NCBI GenBank assembly: GCA_028821605.1
Contig: JAPPFM010000002.1
Coordinates: forward strand, 1 to 64,000
Direction of reading: 5' to 3'
Length of the DNA: 64,000 bases
Origin: Candidatus Poribacteria bacterium
GTDB lineage: Bacteria > Poribacteria > WGA-4E > WGA-3G
A program made the position numbers and the translations under genes. The notes beneath the pieces are model-generated. The model did not search any database. It worked only from the letters and a program-made list of their open reading frames with translations, and had not been told where the DNA came from. Shown piece after piece: positions 7,642 through 14,831 of this stretch. The number at the start of each line of letters is the position of its first letter. The stretch's first letter is position 1.

Positions 7642-9339
7642 ATGAAAATATTAGGCATTGGCTATCTGATATTCCTCCTGTCTTTGCAATATGGATTCGT
7701 GGACGAAGTACCTACTCCCAACAGAATTGTACTCATGCTTGACAACAACGCCAAAGTGTTGATTAAGGGTTTCATTGCCCCAATCGAGTACACCCAAGAC
7801 AACTTCCACCTGACATGGGATGCACTGGCGAATCTGCGAGTCGCCGAACCTGAAAAGCATCAGTCTGCTTCAGTCTTTGAGGCATTTCTCCCGCCTGAAG
7901 CACGCCTGCAGAAGGGAAGAGAAAAACCGTCTCTGCAGGAATTAAAGAGATCTCCTCACGAAAATCCTACAGGAAAAGGAAATAGTGTTTCTGTTGGCGA
8001 AGTCTGGCAGATTGAACAAGATGGGTTACTGGAATTACTGAGACAACTTCAGCCCAATCCCAATCTGGATATGCACAACAATTGGGGAGACTCTCGCGGC
8101 GCATGGGCGTGTCTGCGCGCTTATAACGCTGAATTTGTGGATATCGTATTCCGTATTCATGCAGAGTTTAAGTTAGAGAACGGCTGGTTCACCCCCTCAC
8201 AATTTACGGGGAATCTTGTTATTGATCGGACAGAAGGGAAAATTGCCTTCTTCAAGATGTCCGTTCCCAAACGCACAATCAATTTTGATGTCAACCGCTA
8301 TCATCGTCCCGGTGGTACCTCCTTTGGTGCGGATATGGGCTTTTGTCCACAAATCGAACTCCGTACGGGTACGAAAAATATAATTCAAGACACTCAATTT
8401 TCTGAAGCAATAACCTTAGCAGAAGCCAAACGTGTCCTGACGCTGCGTTTTTATAAATCACAACAAATCAATTGGGTATCGGTAAACGAAGCACTGGAAA
8501 TAGCAAAGACACAACAGAAGCCCATTCATGTTATTTCAATAAATGGTCCGCTTGATGACGAAGCATGTGGCGGGAGTGGCAAAGGTTTGAGGGCAACTGC
8601 CCTTTCTGATGATGGGAACATCAAATTCTTGAATGAAAATTTCGTCAACACATGGGTGCTCAATACCGATATGAAACGTTTGCGCGATGCAAAAGGTATT
8701 GACGAAATGCTTCCTTTGACCCAAACAATCGTTCGGGCGTGGAAGAGAGACTCACCTACAGATTGCTTGATTATCTCGCCTGAACTTGAACTCATGGGCA
8801 GGCAACCCGTCAATGAACTCTCCAGGCACGAGTGGTACATGAAGGCAGAACATTATCAGTTGTTCCTTATGGAATCATTGGAAGGAAAACGTCCCGGATT
8901 GGGCGAGAAAGACCCTGTCGCTTTATCAAGCAGTCTGAACGTTGTGCTTGATCGTGCGCAGCCTTCAATAGAGGTATTAGACACCTTTCAGGCATCTGCG
9001 GCAGGCTCTCAAGAGTACACCGTTATTAAAATAGATGCCACAGCGTTTGAAAACGGTGGCACACTCACCATTGATATTCACGTCGGTCGAGCAGCCCCTG
9101 TAGGTTCGTTCGATCTGCTTGATGGCAATAGCGATCTTCTCACAGAAGAAACACCTGAGAGCATACTTGCACAGGCATGGGGGATTCAACCCGGTGAAAC
9201 GCGGACAATCACGTATCAGTTTGACAAGGGACAAATTTTTCGACTAAGGGCTACCGGTGGCTGGGTCGGTGAGAAAGGAAGTATCAACGCTTTTCGAGCA
9301 CGAATCTCCATTCAGGAATCCATCAATCAAACTAAATAG
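7642..9339 (+). CDS. thioredoxin-like secreted protein with C-terminal IDATAF domain
   Basis: A 565-residue paralogue of the selenoprotein candidate at 2550-4145. I use the ATG at 7642 (MKILGIGYLIFLLSLQ signal peptide) rather than the in-frame start at 7603. The N-terminal family domain (for example GAWACLRAYNAEFVDIVFRI) and the thioredoxin-like region (LDDEACGGSGKGLRATALS...NENFVNTWVL) align with the paralogue. Here the residue after Cys309 is Gly, so neither a second Cys nor Sec is present. Instead of the NTF2-like end it carries about 100 residues from EYTVIKIDATAFENGG to NAFRARISIQ, matching the C terminus of the ECF sigma factor at 4757-6079. It is likely periplasmic. A single Cys makes ordinary two-Cys thioredoxin chemistry unlikely; function unknown. 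Confidence 0.8.
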   Translation: MKILGIGYLIFLLSLQYGFVDEVPTPNRIVLMLDNNAKVLIKGFIAPIEYTQDNFHLTWDALANLRVAEPEKHQSASVFEAFLPPEARLQKGREKPSLQELKRSPHENPTGKGNSVSVGEVWQIEQDGLLELLRQLQPNPNLDMHNNWGDSRGAWACLRAYNAEFVDIVFRIHAEFKLENGWFTPSQFTGNLVIDRTEGKIAFFKMSVPKRTINFDVNRYHRPGGTSFGADMGFCPQIELRTGTKNIIQDTQFSEAITLAEAKRVLTLRFYKSQQINWVSVNEALEIAKTQQKPIHVISINGPLDDEACGGSGKGLRATALSDDGNIKFLNENFVNTWVLNTDMKRLRDAKGIDEMLPLTQTIVRAWKRDSPTDCLIISPELELMGRQPVNELSRHEWYMKAEHYQLFLMESLEGKRPGLGEKDPVALSSSLNVVLDRAQPSIEVLDTFQASAAGSQEYTVIKIDATAFENGGTLTIDIHVGRAAPVGSFDLLDGNSDLLTEETPESILAQAWGIQPGETRTITYQFDKGQIFRLRATGGWVGEKGSINAFRARISIQESINQTK

Positions 9340-9486
9340 TTAGGTACATTTACAAAAAAAGATTCCCCGACAGTTTTTGAACAAAGGAGACCTTCATCAC
9401 CGCCGGTGAGGTTTGTATCCTCGCCTTTTTGGAGGGTCTCATTAATTCTAAACTTTACTATAACATTGCTCGGAAAGGAAAACCCT

Positions 9487-10242
9487 ATGTCGAACACCCA
9501 ACTCAAAAACACGTTTAATACCGCCTCAACGCTCTATGAAGATGTCCGACCCGGATACCCTGAAGAACTGATCCAGGATGTCTTGGACATCTCTGGACTC
9601 AGCAATTACAGCAGAATCCTTGAAGTCGGATGCGGCACAGGACAAGCGACGCGTCCCTTTGCAGAACGCGGGTATGAACTGGTCTGTCTGGATATTGGTG
9701 CCGATTTAATCGCCGTTGCGCAGGAAAAACTGAAGGCGTTTCCAAAGGTTTCGTTTGTGAGAGAAGCGTTTGAGGAATGGGAATCAGACGGAAAGTTTGA
9801 CCTGATTATCTCTGCCACCGCTTTTCATTGGGTGGATCCAAAAATGAGATATCCGAAGGCATCCGAGGCACTTAAATCGAATGGCTTCCTTGCCGTTTTC
9901 TCGAACCAACATGTCAGAAAGGACGAAGGATTCTTTGCAGAAAGCCAGAGTCTCTATGATAAATACTACCCTCTGCTGACTACAAATCGCTACACACACG
10001 CCACAAGCTTTCCCGGCGTGGAAGCCTTCCGAGATCCAATTAAACGAGCCTATCCATGGACGCAAACGTATTCATCTGAGCAATACATCAAACTCTTGGG
10101 TACATATTCAGGGCATATCGCGCTGCCGGATAAGAATAGACATCTCCTATTTGAAGGAATTACCAATCTCATCGAAACAAAGTACGACGGGCAGATCACC
10201 AAACACTACGAATCCGTTCTCGACCTTCGCAAAGCGAAATAA
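9487..10242 (+). CDS. class I SAM-dependent methyltransferase
   Basis: A 251-residue protein with a Rossmann SAM-binding fold. Motif I is ILEVGCGTGQATRPFAERG (about residue 42). The acidic residue ending strand 2 is in YELVCLDIG (about 65), and post-motif FDLIISATAFHWVDP is at about 105. It resembles the methyltransferase type 11/UbiE-like group; the HWVDP signature is common in this set. The substrate cannot be read from sequence. I start at the ATG at 9487, after GGAAAGGAAAACC, because the in-frame extension to 9406 has no fold signal. It is followed 34 bp later by the ABC permease genes but is probably functionally separate. Confidence 0.88.
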   Translation: MSNTQLKNTFNTASTLYEDVRPGYPEELIQDVLDISGLSNYSRILEVGCGTGQATRPFAERGYELVCLDIGADLIAVAQEKLKAFPKVSFVREAFEEWESDGKFDLIISATAFHWVDPKMRYPKASEALKSNGFLAVFSNQHVRKDEGFFAESQSLYDKYYPLLTTNRYTHATSFPGVEAFRDPIKRAYPWTQTYSSEQYIKLLGTYSGHIALPDKNRHLLFEGITNLIETKYDGQITKHYESVLDLRKAK

Positions 10243-10276
10243 AAGGGACACCAATGAAAATTACAGAGGTTGAAAC

Positions 10277-11752
10277 ATGTTACGCACACTGATAAACCAA
10301 GAACTTCTATCCCTTATGATGAGCGCGCGCTTCCTCGCTGCGGTCATTATTACGCTCCTACTCGTCGTTGCCAATACCGTTGTGCTGATCGATGAGCACG
10401 AAAACCGAGTGGCGAGTTATAGCCAGCAAGAGAAAGTTCATCGTGAGAAAGCGGTGGCAGCGGAAACCTATTCAAGGTTGGAACTTTTTGTTGAACGTCC
10501 TCCGAATCCCCTAAGTCTTTTTAGTGCGGGGTTGGACAAACGGTTGGGAACCACTGTCGAAATTTATCACGGAGACGTGCCCATGATTTCAAGTGTCTCC
10601 GCACGAAACCTGGAGAATCCGTATCTAAATCTCTTTTCGCAGATCGATTTGGTATCCATCTTTCAAGTCGTCCTAAGTTTACTCGCTTTACTCTTCGCTT
10701 ACGATGCAATTGCCGGCGACTGGGAAAGCGGTACCTTGCGACTGGTTATCTCACATCCCGTGCGGCGCGGGTCTATTCTGTTCGCGAAATATATCGCTGC
10801 CATGATATGCTTGCTGCTGCCTGTGCTAATGAGTCTGCTGATGGTGCTGATTTTGTGCTCCCTCGCCAGTTCGATCCAGTTCAGCACAGCGGATCTGCTC
10901 CGGATCGCCGGGATAGTTTGGACGACGATTGTCTACTTATCCCTTTTCTACCTCATCGGACTATTGATTTCCACAACAACCCGCCGCACGGCTACATCCC
11001 TGATGCTCTGTATGTTCTTATGGGTCGGTTTGGTCCTCGTTTATCCGAACTGGAGTCGCTTTTCCATTAATCCGGTGGGCGATATGCGCGCCGAAAGACA
11101 GTCCGCGAGTCAACAGATTGACCAAATTTGGGAAGAAGCAGACCGGGAAGAACAACGATTTTTAGCAAATAGTCCCCTTGAGGGGGATCCCCCTAAGTTT
11201 AACATAGGATATTCAGGGTCAAGCTCTTGGAGCGGCAGAAGGTATGGGTTTAACATGACCAAAGTGAACGAGGAGTCAGAACCGTCTATCCCTCATTTCC
11301 AAAACTATCAGGCATTCATCGGCGCGACACACATCCGCCTGGCAGAAAAAGCTGCGTTGATACGTGAACAACGCTTGGCGCGGACAGACATCCGGCAAGC
11401 AACGTGGGATAAACGGTTGATGAAATTCAGTCCTGCGAGTCTCTATACCTTTGCAACCTCCGCCTGGGCAGGCACCGATTTAGATGGCATGTTAGATTTT
11501 AGTCGTACCACCCAAGGATACCGCCAGATGCTGATTGACTATTTCCATGATAAAGACGCGCTTGCGAGTCGGCAATGGTTCGCTTCTGATCAAGGCACCG
11601 TAGATTGGTGGGATTTGCCCCAGTTTCGCTTTGAACGGACGGATGTCTGGGAAAACGCACAACGCGCCTTAGCGGATGTGTCACTCCTTTTTCTCATGAA
11701 TCTGATACTGTTTATAGTGACATTCCTGATTTTCATCAAAGTTGAAGTGTAA
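10277..11752 (+). CDS. ABC-2-type transporter permease (pair member A)
   Basis: A 491-residue integral membrane protein. TM1 is at residues about 18-38. A large extracytoplasmic loop follows, then five clustered TM segments at about 130-265 starting LVSIFQVVLSLLALLFAYDA, a second large loop, and a last TM at the C terminus (LFLMNLILFIVTFLIFIKV). The motif YDAIAGDWESGTLRLVISHP after the second TM is the cytoplasmic coupling-helix region typical of ABC-2 permeases of the DUF3526/NosY-like group. It pairs with the type B permease 14 bp downstream, and an ABC ATPase follows at 14076. Homologous pairs without an ATPase are at 21594-23132 and 26467-27987. Substrate unknown. A 14-bp palindrome lies in the coding region. 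Confidence 0.85.
   Translation: MLRTLINQELLSLMMSARFLAAVIITLLLVVANTVVLIDEHENRVASYSQQEKVHREKAVAAETYSRLELFVERPPNPLSLFSAGLDKRLGTTVEIYHGDVPMISSVSARNLENPYLNLFSQIDLVSIFQVVLSLLALLFAYDAIAGDWESGTLRLVISHPVRRGSILFAKYIAAMICLLLPVLMSLLMVLILCSLASSIQFSTADLLRIAGIVWTTIVYLSLFYLIGLLISTTTRRTATSLMLCMFLWVGLVLVYPNWSRFSINPVGDMRAERQSASQQIDQIWEEADREEQRFLANSPLEGDPPKFNIGYSGSSSWSGRRYGFNMTKVNEESEPSIPHFQNYQAFIGATHIRLAEKAALIREQRLARTDIRQATWDKRLMKFSPASLYTFATSAWAGTDLDGMLDFSRTTQGYRQMLIDYFHDKDALASRQWFASDQGTVDWWDLPQFRFERTDVWENAQRALADVSLLFLMNLILFIVTFLIFIKVEV
11181..11194. repeat. palindrome inside a permease gene
   Basis: AGGGGGATCCCCCT is a perfect 14-bp palindrome, preceded by AGTCCCCTTG. It is translated as part of NSPLEGDPPKF in the large extracytoplasmic loop, where an insertion should be tolerated. 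Confidence 0.6.
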
Positions 11753-11766
11753 AAACATGGAGAAAT

Positions 11767-13329
11767 ATGATGATCGGACATATTGTTAAAAGAGAATTCT
11801 TTGACCATCTCAACAGTCTCCGCTTTGCCTTAACCACCCTTATTCTAACGGCACTCATGGTAACGAACGCCGTGGTGCATCTTCAGAGCCATCCAGACAA
11901 AGTCCGAAGGTACGCTGAGAACGTTACCGCCGACCAAAATAAATTGCAGTCCCGGACAGAACTCTATGAACTCCTGAAAGAGGGACCCGGTACACTTTAC
12001 AAACAGCCATCCGCCCTGACTTTCATTGCAGACGGTGGGGATGCCTTTCTACCGAATCGCGGAACAACAAATTGGGGGTCTTGGAGTAGAACTGCAGGAT
12101 CCAGCGGAAAGGTAAGGAGCATCTGGTCGCTGGATTATCCAACTGCTAACCCGAATGCGCGGAACCTTCGTCCCAAAGCAACAAAGATAGACTGGGTATT
12201 CATCATCACCTATCTGCTCTCTTTCATCCCGCTTTTGTTTACGTTTGATGCCCTCTCCGGCGAAAGAGAAAGGGGAACGCTTCGGTTGTGTCTCGCGAAC
12301 CCAATTTCTCGCCCCGCGTTGTTAGTCGGAAAATTTTTAGGGACTCTAATAACCGTTCTCATTCCTTTCGTCTTTGCAGTTCTGCTGAATCTGGCAGTGA
12401 TTTCTTTAGATAGTTGGACACAGCTCGGGGCAGCGGACTGGGGACGTTTGGGAATGATCCTGCTGATCGCTTCAGGCTATACCAGCATCTTCATCGCAGT
12501 AGGGTTGATGGTCTCCGCCAGCACGCGGGATAGCCGAGTCAGTCTCGTTGTGCTATTGATTGTTTGGGTGGCACTCGTCGTCTTTATGCCTTCTACCCTC
12601 GGCACGCTTGCCACAAAATGGATGTCCCCTGTCCAGACCGCTCACCAACGGAAAATGGCAAGAAGTAGCGCGCTTGAGCAGATTAACGAAGATTTTGACG
12701 AGCGAATGAGGAACAAACGAGAGGCACAGTCACCTGCAGCCAGTCTTCTCAATGAACTCGAGGAACTTTGGAAAACCTCGCCTGAAGAGGCAGAAAAATT
12801 AGCGAAGGAGAACGAGGCAGAACTCAGATTAGCGATGGCGCAATTGGCATCCCAAAAGGCAGGTCCGGAGGAATTGCGCATCAGGGCTGAGCTCATCAAC
12901 AGAGATGTTGAGGTTCGGGAACGGCTGAACCGCGAGCATTTAAGCGCACAACTCGCGCAGGTCCAGCGCGCAAGGATGGTGACCCGGTTCTCGCCGGCAG
13001 CAATTGTCCAATACGCCCTTGAATCGATGACTGGCACAGGGTTGAACCGGCATTTGCAATTCCTTGAAGGTGTGGATCTTCACATAAGACAGTTCCGAGA
13101 CTTCATCACTGAAACCGATCGCGCCGACACAGAGAGTTTCCATATCATCGGTGTCCCTGAAGGAATGTCTAAAAAACCGATTTCACCGCAGGCACTTCCA
13201 AGTTTTGAGGACAAGATCACTTTTGGTGATACCTTCAATGCAGCGATAGTGGATATGCTACTCCTCGTTTTATTGCTCGGTGTGTTTCTTTCAGGTGCCT
13301 TCCTCGTCTTCATCCGTTCAGATGTGTGA
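11767..13329 (+). CDS. ABC-2-type transporter permease (pair member B)
   Basis: A 520-residue integral membrane protein. TM1 is at about 17-36 (FALTTLILTALMVTNAVVH), with a large loop to about 135, then several TMs between about 138 and 280 beginning VFIITYLLSFIPLLFTFDAL. A long charged, partly helical region (about 295-430) follows, then a C-terminal TM ending LSGAFLVFIRSDV. The coupling motif FDALSGERERGTLRLCLANP is present. It follows permease A after 14 bp with GGAGAAAT before the ATG, so the two form a heteromeric export permease. It is homologous to the type B genes at 19880-21364 and 24852-26312. Confidence 0.85.
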   Translation: MMIGHIVKREFFDHLNSLRFALTTLILTALMVTNAVVHLQSHPDKVRRYAENVTADQNKLQSRTELYELLKEGPGTLYKQPSALTFIADGGDAFLPNRGTTNWGSWSRTAGSSGKVRSIWSLDYPTANPNARNLRPKATKIDWVFIITYLLSFIPLLFTFDALSGERERGTLRLCLANPISRPALLVGKFLGTLITVLIPFVFAVLLNLAVISLDSWTQLGAADWGRLGMILLIASGYTSIFIAVGLMVSASTRDSRVSLVVLLIVWVALVVFMPSTLGTLATKWMSPVQTAHQRKMARSSALEQINEDFDERMRNKREAQSPAASLLNELEELWKTSPEEAEKLAKENEAELRLAMAQLASQKAGPEELRIRAELINRDVEVRERLNREHLSAQLAQVQRARMVTRFSPAAIVQYALESMTGTGLNRHLQFLEGVDLHIRQFRDFITETDRADTESFHIIGVPEGMSKKPISPQALPSFEDKITFGDTFNAAIVDMLLLVLLLGVFLSGAFLVFIRSDV

Positions 13330-13591
13330 ACCTTCCCATCTGCTTTGTGAGAAATTGCTTTGTTTTATCAGTGCTGATGAGCATCAACAGATTATTCCCA
13401 AAAGGCAAATAACCGTCATGAAGAGCCTGCATTCTCCTGCCTTGAAGAAGCTTTGGGGTATTGCCGCGTTCACCGTTAGTGACACCCATTTTCGGAACTT
13501 CTCTGAGGAAATAGTGTGTAATTAGACCGGGGAAGTACTAAATCTTGTGTGTTCATATATTTTCAGGCTTTATTATAATATTTTTCGTTTT

Positions 13592-13637
13592 ATGCACCCT
13601 TTTCCTCCCAAACCTATATCCTTAATTATAAAAGGGG
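13592..13637 (+). promoter_or_regulatory. degenerate ECF-type promoter element
   Basis: ATGCACCCTTTTCCTCC followed by TCCTTAATTATAAAAGGGG parallels the element at 2446-2485, including the TTAATTATAAA block. The first box reads CACCC instead of CAACC. No gene follows directly, so it may be a decayed copy or drive a long leader toward 14076. Confidence 0.35.
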
Positions 13638-13738
13638 ATCATACACTACTTCACGGAAATTGGTTTCACAAAAATCCAATCTCTGGAATAGGTAAAATTA
13701 TGACTATCTTTTACTGTGCAAAGGGTCTCTAATAAACA

Positions 13739-13852
13739 AAACCCTCAACTTTCAAAATTTAAAATTAAAATAAAGCACAACTTTTTTGAAACTCGTTTGT
13801 AGTAGTAACAACAACCTCAAAAGGCGCGGACGGGATTGAAACAACTCATTTC
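13739..13852 (+). repeat. dispersed repeat, inverted copy at 24270-24380
   Basis: The stretch from about CAAAATTTAAAATTAAAATA through ACAACCTCAAAA to GGGATTGAAACAACTCATTT matches the reverse complement of 24270-24380 with scattered changes. No coding capacity is seen. It occupies part of the 746-bp gap (13330-14075), which otherwise holds only promoter-like elements and AT-rich DNA with no convincing gene. Confidence 0.6.
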
Positions 13853-13891
13853 AGATTAAAATTCAGATTTTTCACGATTCTTTTGAAAATA

Positions 13892-13931
13892 ATGCAACCT
13901 TTTCACCTTTAAAACGCGTCACTATAACATA
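13892..13931 (+). promoter_or_regulatory. ECF-type promoter element before the ABC ATPase gene
   Basis: ATGCAACCTTTTCACC followed by TTTAAAACGCGTCACTATAA. The AACC box and GTC are separated by 18 bases, as in the elements at 33274-33310 and 41513-41549. It lies about 145 bp before the ATG at 14076 and upstream of a sigma-70-type promoter. Confidence 0.5.
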
Positions 13932-14015
13932 AGCCAAAATATAGTTTCGTGGCTAAATTTAAAAAAATAGAATGAAGGAATACAACGTCTCTTAGGTTAA
14001 ACCAGTAAGTCTTGT

Positions 14016-14044
14016 TTGAAAACGCCTTAGACTTCTGGTATTAT
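14016..14044 (+). promoter_or_regulatory. sigma-70-type promoter for the ABC ATPase gene
   Basis: TTGAAA (14016-14021), 17-bp spacer, TATTAT (14039-14044). Transcription would start near 14051, about 25 bases before the ATG, with GGAGGAG as ribosome site. Confidence 0.6.
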
Positions 14045-14075
14045 ATAGCGGAAAATCAACCGGAGGAGAAACCCG

Positions 14076-14810
14076 ATGTTAGAAACCCGTGACCTCACGA
14101 AAGTTTACAACGAAAGCGTGTTAGCCGTCAACGAACTGAATTTGAAAGTGGACGACGGCGAAATCTATGTCGTCCTCGGCGCGAACGGTGCTGGAAAAAG
14201 CACGACCATCTCTATGCTGCTGAACTTCATTGAACCGACGAGCGGTACTGCCCTGATCGGCGACATTGAGATCCCCAAGTTCCCACTCGAAGCAAAGAAG
14301 CATCTCGCCTACGTCTCCGAGAACGTGGAACTCTATCGCAACTTTACAGCACGACAAAACCTCTCCTTTTTCGCGAAACTCGGCGGACGGAAGAAGGTAT
14401 CAAATGAAGAACTCGATGCGACCCTTGGACGCGTCGGTTTACCCGAGGAAGCCTTTACACGGCGCGTGAAGACATTCTCCAAAGGGATGCGCCAACGTCT
14501 GGGTATTGCCATCGCGATTATGAAAAACGCACAAGCCGTCCTGCTCGACGAACCGACTTCGGGACTCGATCCGAAGGGCGGTGCCGATTTTTTGAATCTG
14601 CTCCGTGAACTAAAAGAGGAAGGCAAAGCCATTTTCATGTCCACTCACGACATCTTTCGTGCGAAAGAGATCGCCGACAGGATTGGCATTCTCGTGCAAG
14701 GCAACCTTGAGCGAGAATTGACGCGTGAGGAGATTCAAGAAGAGGACCTCGAGGCACTGTATCTGCATTACGTTGCTGGATACGAACCTGAGGAAGACGC
14801 GACCGAGTAA
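14076..14810 (+). CDS. ABC transporter ATP-binding protein
   Basis: A 244-residue nucleotide-binding subunit with all signature motifs: Walker A GANGAGKST (about residue 37), Q-loop region YVSENVELY (about 87), ABC signature FSKGMRQRLG (about 134), Walker B AVLLDEPTSGLDP (about 152), and the switch His in MSTHD (about 188). It is most like the CcmA/NosF-type ATPases that work with ABC-2 permeases, so the permease pair at 10277-13329 is the probable partner. It may also serve the ATPase-less pairs at 19880-27987. RBS GGAGGAG precedes the ATG. The next gene starts 21 bp downstream. Confidence 0.95.
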   Translation: MLETRDLTKVYNESVLAVNELNLKVDDGEIYVVLGANGAGKSTTISMLLNFIEPTSGTALIGDIEIPKFPLEAKKHLAYVSENVELYRNFTARQNLSFFAKLGGRKKVSNEELDATLGRVGLPEEAFTRRVKTFSKGMRQRLGIAIAIMKNAQAVLLDEPTSGLDPKGGADFLNLLRELKEEGKAIFMSTHDIFRAKEIADRIGILVQGNLERELTREEIQEEDLEALYLHYVAGYEPEEDATE

Positions 14811-14831
14811 AACAGAGAAGGGTGAAGAAAT

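Noticed and set aside
13280-13525. Open frame after the type B permease
   Set aside because: No ribosome site, no recognisable domain, overlaps the permease end and lies in AT-rich repeat DNA.
13800-13852. CRISPR-like repeat ending GGGATTGAAAC
   Set aside because: The ending resembles some CRISPR repeats, but there is only one copy here, a changed inverted copy at 24270-24380, and no spacers or cas genes in the window.
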